DNA of 64,000 bases from Streptomyces sp. HUAS 15-9 (GCF_025642155.1 NZ_CP106798.1:8990001-9054000), one strand, 5' to 3'; counted from the stretch's first letter, positions 28,494 through 37,731 are shown. Made by a program: numbers and translations. The notes: generated by a model from the sequence alone, not told the origin.

Positions 28494-28961
28494 TCAGCCC
28501 TCGATCTCGACGTGGTGGGGCTTGGCTGCGTGAGCCTTGGGGACGGTGACGGTGAGGATGCCGTCGGCGAGGGCGGCGTGGACATCCTCGGCCTTCACGT
28601 CGGTGGGCAGCAGCGCCCGGTACTCGAAGTGGCCGGTACGGCGGGTGGTGCGGCGCAAAACTCCTTCGCGTTCGCGTTCCTTCAACTCCCCGGTGATGTG
28701 CAGTTCCCGTCCGCTGACCTCGACGTCGATGTCCTCGCGCTTGATGCCGGGCACTTCGCACTCGACCTTGTATACCTCGTCGGTCTCGCTCAGATCGGCC
28801 AGCGGCGCCCATGTCAGGGGCTCGGTCCAGGACGGTGCGGCGGACTCCAGGAACCGGTTCATCCGCTCGAAGAGTTCGTCGAACTCGGCGGCTATCGGCT
28901 CAGGCCAGGGGTAGGCCCGCTCCAGCAGGCGGCCGTGCCTGTGTCGTACGGGCAGAGTCAT
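28494..28961 (-). CDS. Hsp20 small heat-shock protein
   Basis: A 155-residue ATP-independent holdase. An N-terminal arm (residues 1-50, RMNRFLESAAPSW) leads to the alpha-crystallin domain at about 55-145: YKVECEVPGIKREDIDVEVS, GRELHITGELKERER, the FEYRALLPTDVKAEDV strand and ALADGILTVTVPKA. The C-terminal IxI-type tail is reduced to VEIEG. ATG at 28961 follows GGAGGTG with 8 nt spacing. The gene stands alone between archease and a phosphofructokinase remnant. A second, diverged Hsp20 is at 57662. Confidence 0.92.
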   Translation of the reverse strand: MTLPVRHRHGRLLERAYPWPEPIAAEFDELFERMNRFLESAAPSWTEPLTWAPLADLSETDEVYKVECEVPGIKREDIDVEVSGRELHITGELKEREREGVLRRTTRRTGHFEYRALLPTDVKAEDVHAALADGILTVTVPKAHAAKPHHVEIEG

Positions 28962-29539
28962 GCGGCTCACCTCCGCGGATGTGAACTCGAAGAGCCATGT
29001 GACTCCCTCCCTCTCCATCATGAGCGACGTCTGCCCGGTCGGCGACCTCGCACCGGCACGGCACCCAAGTACGGGAGCGCGCCTCAGCAGCCGAAGGCCA
29101 GTGCGACAGCGTTCAGGACGTCCATGGCGCAGGTCCTGACTCCGCCGACCAGCGCCGGCGTCGGAATGCCCGGATCGCCGTGTCGACGCACCCGGAGACC
29201 GCAGCGAAACGCGGTGATGCCCGGGAGGATCAGGACGTGCAGCGCGGTCCATGGGGTTCGGCTCCTCCTGTGAGGTCGAACGGTCCATCGGCATAGGGGG
29301 CCTTGAGTCGAAAGGGGATGTAGTGTCCTGCGGGCCTGTCGTGAGTGGGCGATGCGGCGCGCGAGGCCCCTCGGGCCGCATGCCACTGCGGGGTGCGTTC
29401 CACGAGCGTGACGCCGCGTGACATGCGGGGCCCGCGCCGTTGCCGTGGCCGCCAGGGTTCCTGGGCGTTGTCGCCGTGCCCGAGAAATGTCCGGCCCGCT
29501 CCTGATCCAACGCCTACTGACTACGAGCTGACCCAACTG
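28962..29539. other. Gene-free region upstream of Hsp20
   Basis: About 580 bp without a gene I can support. A minus-strand frame ending at 29084 (CAMDVLNAVALAFGC at its end) has some coding look but no recognisable family. The missing N-terminal part of the phosphofructokinase remnant would have been here, but I find no trace of its GGGDCPGLNA motif. Confidence 0.4.
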
Positions 29540-30390
29540 CCCGGGGGACTGCAGGCCGGTCCAGGGACGTCGTGCAGGCGCGCCGCAACGAAGGGCGTCC
29601 AACGGTTCAAGCACGGGGACGGCATGCGCCGCATCCAGGACACCCTCCCCGCGCACGGCATCGACGCCCTCGTCGTGAATCGGCGGACACGTTGGGCTTG
29701 CCAGCCGAGCTGTTCCGCCAGGTGAACTCGATCGTCGGTGTGCCGAAGACGATCGGAAACGACGTACCCGGCACCGACCACAACTTCGGCTTCGACACGG
29801 CTGTGGGCATCGCGACCGAGGCCATCGACCGCCTGCACATCATCGCCGAGTCGCACATGCGCACCCTGGTGGTGGAGGTGATGGGGCGGCACTTTGGATG
29901 GATCGCCCTGCAGCTGGGGTCGCGGGCGGTGCCAACCTGAACCTCATCTCGGAACGGCCGTTGGACATCGATCAGGTCTGTGCGTGGGTGAAGAACCGCT
30001 TCGAGTTCAACTACGCGCCGCTCGTCGTCACCGCCGAGGGAGCCGTGCACAAGGAGGGGCAGATGGTCCTCAATGACCAGTCCCTGGACGAGTACGGCCA
30101 TGTGCGGCTGTCCGGGATCGGCGAGTGGCCGGCCCGGGAGATTTCGCAGCGCACCGCCCCGGACGCCCGCACGACGGTGCTCGGTCACGTCCAGTGCGGT
30201 GCACACCGAGCCCCTTCGACCGGTGGCTGGCCACGCGCGGACCGCACGCCGTCGACGCGGTCAAGGACGGCGCCTTCGGGGCCGTGGTCGCCCTGAGCGG
30301 CACCCGGATCGTACGGGTCCCGATCCCCGACGCCGAGGCGAGGACCAAGGCGGTCGATCCGTCGTTACGACGAGTTCGAGGTGTTCCTCG
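29540..30390 (+). pseudogene. 6-phosphofructokinase, 5'-truncated and frameshifted
   Basis: Most of an ATP/PPi-type phosphofructokinase is readable in three frames. These are [20 protein letters not shown]; then [20 protein letters not shown] and [17 protein letters not shown]; then FNYAPLVVTAEGAVHKEGQM and QSLDEYGHVRLSGIGEW; then PFDRWLATRGPHAVDAVKDG and TRIVRVPIPDAEART. The first 60 or so residues, with the phosphate-binding GGGDCPG loop, are missing. Breaks occur near 29690, 29925 and 30210. The aldolase of the same pathway lies 1.2 kb downstream and is intact. Confidence 0.8.
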
Positions 30391-30408
30391 ACCGGTCCCT
30401 GCGTGGTG

Positions 30409-31303
30409 TCAGCCAGCGTGCGGTACGACCGTCACCGAGCAGTCGGCGTGTTGCAGGACGGCGTGCGTGACCGGTCCCAGCCGGCCCTCGATGCCGCCCC
30501 GGTCGGCGCGGCGGCCCACGACCAGCAGGTCGGCTCCCCGGGACGTGTGCAGGAGCGCCTCCGCCGGCTGGAGCAGGACGACATCCGCGCGGACCGTGAC
30601 CTCCGGTACTCTCCTGCCGGGTGCGCAGGGCGTCGGACAACCGCAGGACCTCCTGGTCCCCCAGGTGGCGCGGTCCTCCTCGGTCACGAACAGAGTCGAG
30701 GGCGACACGGCCTCGGCGGGAAAGCCATGCCTGCACCACTCGGAGCACCGCTTCGCGCGTACGGGCCGCCCCGAACGCGAAGTCCGCCATCTCGTCGACC
30801 GAGCGATGGGCGTCGAAACCGACCACGACCCGAGGGACGGTGCCCGCCGGGCGCGTGCCGTTGCCGAAACCCCCGGGTCACCGTCGGGGCACCACTACGA
30901 CAGGGCAGTCGGCCGCAGCCGCCGCCCGAAGGTCACCGAGCCGACCGCGAGGCCGTCGAAGCCGCCCGCCCGAGCCCCGTGCACCGTGCCCCGACCCCGA
31001 CCAAGAGCAGCCCGGCATCGCGCGCCGCGGACAGGAGGGTCTCGGCCGGGGCTTGGGCGCTCAGCTCGCCGCGCACCCGCAGATTCGGGTAGCGTGGCAC
31101 CGAGACGATCACCCCCTGGACGATGCGCTCCACGCGGCGCAGCGTTTCCCGGCCTGGTGAAGAACCGCATCGCCCGGAAGCGGTGGAGCGGCGTGCACGA
31201 CACGCAGAGGAACACGTCGCAGCATCGCCTCCCGTGCCGCCCACTCGGCCGCGGCGAGGCTGTGCTCGGATCCGTCGACGCCCGCCAGCACGGGGTGAAT
31301 CAT
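30409..31303 (-). pseudogene. Tandem-domain universal stress protein, frameshifted
   Basis: The start is clear: ATG at 31303 after GAGGAGG, then PVLAGVDGSEHSLAAAEWAA and REAMLRRVPLRVVHA. Later parts are in other frames: NLRVRGELSAQAPAETLLSA with ARDAGLLLVGVGA, then VVVGFDAHRSVDEMADFAFG for the second domain, then TSRGADLLVVGRRADRGGIE and the end HADCSVTVVPHAG. The overall span fits a two-domain USP (about 290 residues), so small indels rather than large deletions broke it. The island palindrome at 31387 sits 84 bp before its start. Confidence 0.75.
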
Positions 31304-31386
31304 CGTTTCCTCCTCGCCCGCCGGGCCCCCTCCCGCTGTTCCAGCGCGGGCTCGCGAAACGGCAGACGAGACGTTCGCCCGCTCGT

Positions 31387-31400
31387 GGGCCGTTCGGCCT
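31387..31400. promoter_or_regulatory. DevR/OsdR-like box between USP remnant and aldolase
   Basis: GGGCCGTTCGGCCT matches the palindrome GGGCCGnnCGGCCC at 13 of 14 positions. It is placed between the divergent USP remnant (start 31303) and the aldolase gene (start 31558). Confidence 0.6.
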
Positions 31401-31557
31401 CGACGAAGGACCCGACCGGCTCTGCAGGGTGGCAGCTCCACACGGATGATGGACAGGGAACCCGCGACGCGGCCGCACGGACTGTGGCACGTCCTGCCGC
31501 CCCGCATGTGTGCGGCCGCCTCCATCGGCATTCCACAGGACAGGAGAGGCGGAGACC

Positions 31558-32610
31558 ATGACCGACATCCAAGAGTTGCTGGGCGACGAGGCCAAGGACC
31601 TGCTGACGCACTCCGCCCAGGGGATCCCGGGGGAGGATCTGGTGCTACCCGGCCCCGACTTCGTCGACCGGGTCGTGGCCGGCACCGACCGCTCGCCCCG
31701 GGTGCTGCGCAACCTGCAGTCACTCTTCGACCACGGCCGACTGGCCGGCACCGGATACCTGTCGATCCTGCCGGTCGACCAGGGAATCGAGCACTCCGCG
31801 GCGTCGGCGTTCGCCCCGAACCCCCGCTACCTCGACCCCGCGAACATCGTCGAACTCGCCGTCGATGGCGGCTGCAACGCGGTGGCCAGCACACTCGGTG
31901 TGCTCGGCGCCGTGTCGCGGCGCTACGCGCACCGAATCCCCTTCATCGTCAAGCTCAACCACAACGAGCTGCTCACCTACCCGAACCACTACGACCAGAT
32001 CCTGTTCGGCGATGTCCAGCAGTGCTTCGACCTCGGCGCGGCAGGCGTCGGCGCCACGGTCTACTTCGGCTCGGAACAGTCGGACCGCCAACTGCGGGAG
32101 GCCAGCGAGGTCTTCGCCCGGGCCCATGAACTGGGCATGTTCACGGTGCTGTGGTGCTATCTGCGCAACTCGGCGTTCAAGAAGGACGGCGTGGACTACG
32201 CGGTGTCCGCCGACCTCACCGGCCAGGCCAATCATCTCGGCGTGACGATCGAGGCCGACATCGTCAAACAGAAACAGGCGGAGAACAACGGTGGCTACCG
32301 CGCGCTGGGCTTCGGCAAGACCCACCCGCTGCTGTACGACAGGCTCACCACCGACCACCCGATCGACCTCACGCGCTGGCAGGTCGCCAACTGCTACATG
32401 GGCCGCGTCGGCCTGATCAACAGCGGCGGCGCCTCGGCCGGCCAGGGAGACCTGGCCCAGGCGGTACGGACCGCGGTGATCAACAAGCGGGCCGGCGGCA
32501 CCGGCCTCATCACCGGCCGCAAAGCCTTCCAGCGCCCCACCGCCGAGGGCATCGAGCTCCTGCACGCCGTCCAGGACGTCTACCTCGACGAGAGTGTCAC
32601 CGTCGCCTGA
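31558..32610 (+). CDS. fbaB: Class I fructose-bisphosphate aldolase (FbaB/DhnA type)
   Basis: A 350-residue Schiff-base aldolase that splits fructose 1,6-bisphosphate into two triose phosphates without a metal. Diagnostic stretches are [93 protein letters not shown] and the phosphate-binding [14 protein letters not shown]. Length equals that of E. coli FbaB. ATG at 31558 follows GGAGAGGCGGAGACC. An island box lies 158 bp upstream and a strong terminator follows. Class I aldolases are often used in place of class II enzymes under stress or gluconeogenic conditions. Confidence 0.92.
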   Translation: MTDIQELLGDEAKDLLTHSAQGIPGEDLVLPGPDFVDRVVAGTDRSPRVLRNLQSLFDHGRLAGTGYLSILPVDQGIEHSAASAFAPNPRYLDPANIVELAVDGGCNAVASTLGVLGAVSRRYAHRIPFIVKLNHNELLTYPNHYDQILFGDVQQCFDLGAAGVGATVYFGSEQSDRQLREASEVFARAHELGMFTVLWCYLRNSAFKKDGVDYAVSADLTGQANHLGVTIEADIVKQKQAENNGGYRALGFGKTHPLLYDRLTTDHPIDLTRWQVANCYMGRVGLINSGGASAGQGDLAQAVRTAVINKRAGGTGLITGRKAFQRPTAEGIELLHAVQDVYLDESVTVA

Positions 32611-32635
32611 CGGGGGCGTGGCCGGACGCCCGGCA

Positions 32636-32669
32636 CCGGCGCCCAGGACACAATGCCCCTGGGCGCCGG
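32636..32669. terminator. Strong terminator after the aldolase gene
   Basis: CCGGCGCCCAGG (32636-32647) and CCTGGGCGCCGG (32658-32669) form a perfect 12-bp stem with a 10-nt loop. It sits between the convergent aldolase and SpoIIAA-like genes and probably serves both. Confidence 0.8.
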
Positions 32670-32780
32670 GCGCGGCCCGCCGATGCCGGCCCGGGCGTCT
32701 CGGTGTGTCTCAGACCGGCATCGCCTCACCGATGCGGACGGGGCATCCGGCGGGCCGTGCGGCCCAGGGTGGCTGCCACG

Positions 32781-33548
32781 TCAACCCGCGTCCGGAGGGT
32801 TACGGTCGGGCGGATTCGCGGCCCAGGCGACTGCGTCGTCGAGTTGGGCGTATGTGAACTGCCGTACTTCGGCCTGGACGAAGTGGTTCGCGAAATGAGG
32901 GACGAGTTCGGCGAGCTTGCTGTCGGCGGCCAGGGCGATCCTCCTGACCTTGCGATGGTGGTCGCGGACGAAACGTACATGCCGGAGCAGGCTTCCGATG
33001 TTCTCCCATCCCGGGAAGGCGCGAGCGTGTACCACGACACCGGCCAGTGCGTCGTGGGTTTCGAGCCAGCTGTCGGCGGTCTGTGCCAGTGCGTCGAAGT
33101 CCTGTGCGCGCAGGGGCTGTTCGACCTCGACCACGAGCACGTTGGACTCGGGCAGGAGCTCGTGGGACACGCCGGGCCCTTCGGGCAGTGAGGCGAGCCA
33201 GCGCAGCGCCTCTTCGCGATCCTGAAGGCCGAAGACGCGTACCGGACAAGGCATCAGGAAGCTTGCGAGGCGGGTCGACTCTTGGATCCAGCTGATGTCG
33301 CTGACGACCGCGCATCCCTCGAACAGGTGCATGGCGCCGATCCCGATCTTGAGGTCCTCCCATCCGGCCGCCGGGGTGAACGACCGGAATTCCGGGCCGA
33401 TCTCCGACAGGATCCGGATGCGGCGGCCTGCTCTGCGGGCTTCGTCGACGAGCGGCTCGATCACCGCTTTGTAATCGTTCTTCGACACCGTGCCGATCGC
33501 CTTGACCACGTCGACCCCCGAGGGCACGTCTCGGGCTCTCTCAAGCAT
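32781..33548 (-). CDS. Tandem SpoIIAA-like protein
   Basis: A 255-residue cytoplasmic protein made of two SpoIIAA-like (STAS-related) domains. Domain 1 spans about 12-125: SKNDYKAVIEPLVDEARRAG, RIRILSEIGPEFRSFTP, WEDLKIGIGAMHLFEGCAVV and the WIQESTRLASFLMPCPVRVF helix-strand. Domain 2 spans about 135-245: LPESNVLVVEVEQPLRAQDF, GVVVHARAFPGWENIGSLLR, KVRRIALAADSKLAELVPHF. Single-domain forms are common; the fused pair is unusual. ATG at 33548 follows AAAGGAT. It could bind a lipid or act in partner switching, but no phosphorylatable serine of the classical motif is evident. Confidence 0.78.
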   Translation of the reverse strand: MLERARDVPSGVDVVKAIGTVSKNDYKAVIEPLVDEARRAGRRIRILSEIGPEFRSFTPAAGWEDLKIGIGAMHLFEGCAVVSDISWIQESTRLASFLMPCPVRVFGLQDREEALRWLASLPEGPGVSHELLPESNVLVVEVEQPLRAQDFDALAQTADSWLETHDALAGVVVHARAFPGWENIGSLLRHVRFVRDHHRKVRRIALAADSKLAELVPHFANHFVQAEVRQFTYAQLDDAVAWAANPPDRNPPDAG

Positions 33549-33923
33549 GGGGATCCTTTCTCGACGTCGGTGCGATGTGGAGGCCGGCCGACTACGGAGA
33601 CGGGCGGAGAAGCCGACACACCCGCACATCCGGGGCCACCCCCGCCATCAGATTCGACTCATATAGGAGCTATCCCTGCCATCCCATGATGGCAAGATGC
33701 CAAGATCTCCGCGACCGCGTTCTCTTTGTTCACCCGGCCCGGCAGTTGTCAGCCAGTCCGAGGGCGTGAGGGCGCTGAGACCTCGTCGATGGTGAAGGGA
33801 GTGGAGATCTCAGCCGGGCTCGGTGGATGCTCGCCCGAGCCGCCTACAAAGGCCTTCGGCCCCGCAGCGGACGGGGATTCCCAATCCCGAGAACGAGCGC
33901 CGTGGGGCAGGTGCAGGGCGGGG
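33549..33923. other. Intergenic region with a short palindrome
   Basis: No gene is visible. It contains the inverted repeat at 33677-33694 and an A/T-rich patch (CTCATATAGGAGCTATCC) just before it. It serves as leader of the SpoIIAA-like gene and downstream region of the ATPase gene. Confidence 0.45.
33677..33694. repeat. Perfect inverted repeat TGCCATC-CCAT-GATGGCA
   Basis: Arms of 7 bp with a 4-nt centre, followed directly by another GATGCC half-site (AAGATGCCAAGATC). It lies 129 bp before the SpoIIAA-like start on the minus strand. An operator is possible; a transcribed hairpin is also possible. Confidence 0.5.
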
Positions 33924-35414
33924 TCAGGCCCGTCCATACAGCCGGTCGAGGTCAACGAGTACTACCTGCCCCTGCGCTTCGGCGGCGCGTAGGGCCGGGC
34001 TGAAGCCGGCGCCGCTGAAGCAAGCCGGCCGGGTGCGGGAGACGTCCTCGCCGCGGTCGGAGAGGAGGTCGAGGAGCCTCCGGAGGCGTTCCACATGGTC
34101 CAGGTCCATGACCTCGTCCCACCGGGCCAGGCCCACCGACAGCAGAGAGCCGTTGCGCATGCCGCCGTGGCCGCGAACGACCACTTCCGCCGCCAGGTCC
34201 GTGCCGCCGGGGTGCGCGGGGTCGGCCACGGACCCGTGGGCCACCGACCTGGGACGCGCGCTGAAGGCGTCCGGGTCGGCGAAGTGGAGGGCCCAGTCAC
34301 GGCAGATCTGAGCGAAGTGGGACCGGGCCACCATGGAATCGAAGCCCGGACGGGCGTGCTTCCAGACCGTGACGGCGTCCTGCTGTGCCAGGGCAGACCG
34401 ATGGGGTCGCACGGCCGCGTGTTCGAAGGCCAGCAGTGGCTCGGCGACGCGGAGCCTGACGAGGCTGGGCCGGAATGCGTCGGCGGCGCCGTGCAGCAGC
34501 CTGTGCTCCCGCAGCAGTCCGAGACAACGCGCGGTGTCGGTCAGAGGCGCGCCGAGGCAGTCCGCGACCTGCCCCTGGGTCGAGCACCCGGTGGCCACGG
34601 CGGAGAGGGCGGAGTGGCACAGGGCGCGGTCCTTGTGGTCGATCTCCTCCTGCAGCAGGTGGTACGCCTCGCGGAACAGGGGCTTTCCGGGGTTGAGCAC
34701 GCTCCTGCACACCCAGGCGTCGAAGTCCTCCCGCCCGGCGGGTGCGTCGTCCTGGACGTAGTCGCGCCGGTAGGCGGGGGTGCCGCCGACGACGGCGTGG
34801 ACGAGCACGGCGAGGCCGGGGTCGTCGGAGCCCCAGAACCGTGCCGCTTGCCGGTAGTCGAGCGGGCCCACGGTGAGGTGCAGATCGCTCAGTTCGTGCA
34901 GCGGGGACGCTGTGCTGAAGAGCCGGTGCATGAGGGGCAGGGAGCTGCCGCTGAGCAGGAGACGGGCCCGGCCGGGGCGTCCGCCGTCGTGGCGCCGGTA
35001 GGCGCTGTGCAGGATGGAGGGAAGCGAGGGGCTCTGCCGCACCAGGTCGGGGAATTCGTCGATGACGATGGGCGTCGGACGCTGGTCTCCGAGTGCCAGG
35101 AGGTCGTCGATGGCGTCCTCCCAGCCGTGCCAGTGAGGTGGGGGAGATGCGTTCGTGTAGCGGGCGAACTCGCCGGCGAGCTGGCTCAGTGACTCGCTCT
35201 GCGTGCCTTGCTGAGCCCCGAAGTAGAAGCCTCCCAGGGACCTGGTAAGGGCCTTCAGCAGGTAGGTCTTGCCTTGTCGAAGCCGCCCGCTGACGAGCCC
35301 GAGGCGAGCTTCGGGCCGGCTGTCACAGGCAAAAGTGACGAGTGCCTGCCACTCGGCGTCCCGGTCGAAGACCTTGGGTGGCTTGTCCGGGAGAGGGATG
35401 TCGGACGACGGCAC
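33924..35414 (-). CDS. AAA-type ATPase with DUF234-like C-terminal region
   Basis: A 496-residue protein of the archaeal-type ATPase family. Residues 15-210 form the P-loop part: FDRDAEWQALVTFACDSRPE, Walker A GRLRQGKTYLL, Walker B TPIVIDEFPDLV and the sensor strand ARLLLSGSSLPLMHRLFS. A helical lid and winged-helix region follow (ALSAVATGCSTQGQVADCLG). The last 150 residues are DUF234-like and end in a nuclease-like beta region (VVLVDLDRLYG). Function in bacteria is not established. GTG at 35414 is preferred because GAGGGGA stands 7 nt before it; the ATG two codons earlier would be too close. Confidence 0.78.
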   Translation of the reverse strand: MPSSDIPLPDKPPKVFDRDAEWQALVTFACDSRPEARLGLVSGRLRQGKTYLLKALTRSLGGFYFGAQQGTQSESLSQLAGEFARYTNASPPPHWHGWEDAIDDLLALGDQRPTPIVIDEFPDLVRQSPSLPSILHSAYRRHDGGRPGRARLLLSGSSLPLMHRLFSTASPLHELSDLHLTVGPLDYRQAARFWGSDDPGLAVLVHAVVGGTPAYRRDYVQDDAPAGREDFDAWVCRSVLNPGKPLFREAYHLLQEEIDHKDRALCHSALSAVATGCSTQGQVADCLGAPLTDTARCLGLLREHRLLHGAADAFRPSLVRLRVAEPLLAFEHAAVRPHRSALAQQDAVTVWKHARPGFDSMVARSHFAQICRDWALHFADPDAFSARPRSVAHGSVADPAHPGGTDLAAEVVVRGHGGMRNGSLLSVGLARWDEVMDLDHVERLRRLLDLLSDRGEDVSRTRPACFSGAGFSPALRAAEAQGQVVLVDLDRLYGRA

Positions 35415-35680
35415 GGCCATTCCCCTCGTTCGGCGGTGCTTCCGTCTCCAGTACAACGCCGGATGCCCGGCCTCGCGACACGCGATTGGTGCACCGGGGC
35501 ATGCCAGCCTCTTTCCCGAGGGTCGGCACGGGCCGTCCCGTTCCGGCTCGCCCCCTGCACCGGGGTCGTACAGATCAGGCCGTCACCCGGCGGTTTCGGC
35601 TGTGACGACCGGACTGCCATGATGAGGGTTGCACGTTCCACATGAGGCTGCCGTCGCGCACATGTCGGGAGGTGGCGGTC

Positions 35681-36319
35681 ATGTCACCTCGGCTCCGGCT
35701 CACGCTGCTGGGCATCGGCGCCATGGCGTCGCCGCGTTTCGCACCCGCCGGTCTGCTGCTGGCGTACGGCGGTCGACGCGTCGTGTTCGACGGGGGACCG
35801 GGGGCGGAGCCGCCGCCAGGTGTATCTCTGGAAGCCTGGCTGGTGACCGACGAGCATGCCGAGCTGCGCTCGGCCCTGCGACGGCTCGCAGCCGAGCGAG
35901 GGCTGGTGCCGCGCATGGCGGACGCGGACCTCAGGGACCTGCGTATCCGCGCGTTTCCGGTTGTGCACACCTCCCATCCGACCTGCGGATACAGGATCGA
36001 GGCAGGGGTGGTGGCGGTGTGGGCACCGGAGTTCTGGGCGTTCCCGATGTGGGCCGCGAATTCCGATCTGATGTTCGCGGAGGCATCCGGCTGGAACCGC
36101 CCCATCCGCTTCCGCGGCGGCGTGGGCGGCCACGCCCCGGTGCGGGAGATCGCCCGTGAGGCGGCCCAGCACCGGATCGGACGCCTGGTCTACGCGCACA
36201 TCGGCCGCCCGTCCCTACGGGCGATGGACGCCGGTCTCGGGCCCGTGTACGGCGAATGGGGGCGTGAGGGGCACACGTACATTCTGGTCGACGCCGTGGG
36301 TCGCCACCCGCGGACCTGA
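35681..36319 (+). CDS. Metallo-beta-lactamase-fold protein
   Basis: A 212-residue protein with the MBL-like opening LRLTLLGIGAMASPRFAPAG and VVFDGGPG, WLVTDEHAELRSALRRLA, VVHTSHPTCGYRIEAGVVAV, SDLMFAEASGWNRP, GGVGGHAPVREIAREAAQHR and RLVYAHIGRPS. The classical HxHxDH metal motif is missing, but later His and Asp positions of the fold are kept, so it may bind one metal or none. ATG at 35681 follows GGGAGG with 8 nt spacing. No operon partner. Activity unknown. Confidence 0.65.
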   Translation: MSPRLRLTLLGIGAMASPRFAPAGLLLAYGGRRVVFDGGPGAEPPPGVSLEAWLVTDEHAELRSALRRLAAERGLVPRMADADLRDLRIRAFPVVHTSHPTCGYRIEAGVVAVWAPEFWAFPMWAANSDLMFAEASGWNRPIRFRGGVGGHAPVREIAREAAQHRIGRLVYAHIGRPSLRAMDAGLGPVYGEWGREGHTYILVDAVGRHPRT

Positions 36320-36489
36320 CGGCGTCTGCGTGGAGGTGGCCCTGCCCCGGCGTGCGAGGCCGTGACCAGAAAGGCCGGTCCGTAGTTTGGCAAGTGCCGC
36401 CGATTCCTCGCCCGTGACCTGGCAGGACCGTCCCAGCGTCACCCCATGAGAGCGGAGATGCCTGCGCGGCCGTCGTTCGGCGTACGTCT

Positions 36490-36690
36490 TCCACCGCGGA
36501 CGTTGTCAGCCGTCGAGCAACGGCGACTGCTCCAATCCGTGCAATGTCTCGGGGGACCTTCCGGGCGGCATCGACCAGGGCCGCCAGGTCCGCCAGTTCT
36601 TGCGTGAGCTGCCGGAACGGGTCGTCGAAGGAGATCATGCCGATGAGGCGCTGCTCGGCCACCACCGGCAAGTTACGACGATGGCGACAC
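36490..36690 (-). pseudogene. CBS-domain fragment
   Basis: RHRRNLPVVAEQRLIGMISF followed by DDPFRQLTQELADLAALVDA resembles the second half of a CBS motif (RRLPVVDDGRLVGMVS). The frame ends in a stop at about 36490, and the first half and second CBS copy are lacking. It lies just upstream of an intact CBS-BON gene on the opposite strand. Confidence 0.5.
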
Positions 36691-36953
36691 TCTCACGCCG
36701 GCGCGGGTACCCGTTCCGGGAGATTCCTGGGTGAGGTCATTCACGGCGCGATTCGGGATGCGCACAATCAGGGCACTGCGGTTCATGGAGGCTGATGAGG
36801 ACGATGCGACTATATCGACATGCTCACCATCAGCGTGGGATCCGGACGGGAAAGAGCCGAGGCCAAGCACACCGAGATCAAGCATGGTGCGTGAGCTCGT
36901 ACCCGCAGGCGAAGCCTTGCGGCCCGGACAGTGATGTCGAGGAGGGCTGAGCG

Positions 36954-37568
36954 ATGAGACACCGCAGTGTGGGTGATCTGATGACGCCCACCGTCGTGTG
37001 CGCGCAGCTGGGCACGCCCTTCGAGGAGATTGCGCACCTTCTTGACGAGTACGGCATCACGGCCGTTCCGGTGGTCGACGACGAGGGCAGGCCGGTCGGG
37101 GTCGTGTCTGGGACGGACCTGCTCCGCAAGGAGACGTCCGCCGGTGTCGGGAGCACAGCCCGGGACCTGATGACGAGTCCCGCCGTGGTCGCGGAGCCGG
37201 GGTGGAACGCGGTGCGTGCCGCGCGAACGATGGACAGGCGCAAGGTCAAACGGCTGCCCGTGGTGGACGACGACGGCCGGCTCATCGGGGTGATCAGCCA
37301 AAGTGACCTGGTGCAGCTCTTCCTCCGCAGGGACCGTGCGATCGAGGAGGAGATCCTCGAGGACGTCGTCGTACGGACACTCGGGCTGACTCCCTCCGCG
37401 CTGGTGGTCGAGGTCACCGACGGCAGGGTCACGCTGAGCGGCAGCGTGGAGCGCAGGAGCCTGGTTCCGGTCACTGTGCGGCTGTGCGAAGGTGTCGACG
37501 GAGTGGTGGACGTGGTCAATCGGCTCGGCTTCGACCGGGACGACACGGTGCACGAGACTACTTCGTAG
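36954..37568 (+). CDS. CBS-pair/BON domain protein
   Basis: A 204-residue protein. The first CBS motif spans about 5-58 (SVGDLMTPTVVCAQLGTPFE to GVVSGTDLLRKE) and the second about 66-123 (STARDLMTSPAVVAEPGWNA to IGVISQSDLVQLFLRRD). A BON domain follows at about 130-196 (LTPSALVVEVTDGRVTLSGS to VDGVVDVVNRLGFDRDD). CBS pairs bind adenosyl ligands such as AMP; BON domains bind membranes or partners. It is the intact version of the pattern seen, damaged, at 40950 and 57223. ATG at 36954 follows GAGGAGG with 8 nt spacing. The upstream DNA has only half of the island palindrome (TGCGGCCCGG). Confidence 0.9.
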   Translation: MRHRSVGDLMTPTVVCAQLGTPFEEIAHLLDEYGITAVPVVDDEGRPVGVVSGTDLLRKETSAGVGSTARDLMTSPAVVAEPGWNAVRAARTMDRRKVKRLPVVDDDGRLIGVISQSDLVQLFLRRDRAIEEEILEDVVVRTLGLTPSALVVEVTDGRVTLSGSVERRSLVPVTVRLCEGVDGVVDVVNRLGFDRDDTVHETTS

Positions 37569-37731
37569 CGGCCCCGGAGCCCGCGCCGAGCAGGAGCTGG
37601 TTGCGGGCCTCGTCGAGATTCTGGGCGTCGATGACGCCGTCGGCCCGGACGGCGTCGATGGCCGTTTCGTTGACCACGGGCTGCTCTCGCTCCTGGTTGC
37701 CGGATTCGTCTCGATGCTCGGTTTCTCGCAT
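37558..37731 (-). CDS. Small hypothetical protein, convergent with CBS-BON
   Basis: A possible 57-residue protein. The last 38 codons (NETAIDAVRADGVIDAQNLD to GSGAATK) have very strong GC3 bias, as in real genes here. The first 20 codons, rich in Glu and Arg, do not. The start is uncertain: ATG at 37731 has no ribosome site, and a GTG inside is possible. The stop overlaps the end of the CBS-BON gene by 11 bp. The family is unknown. It may be a fragment. Confidence 0.35.
   Translation of the reverse strand: MRETEHRDESGNQEREQPVVNETAIDAVRADGVIDAQNLDEARNQLLLGAGSGAATK

Noticed and set aside
28962..29510. N-terminal extension of Hsp20 through this region
   Set aside because: The open frame continues, but it has no homology, and a perfectly spaced GGAGG precedes the ATG at 28961.
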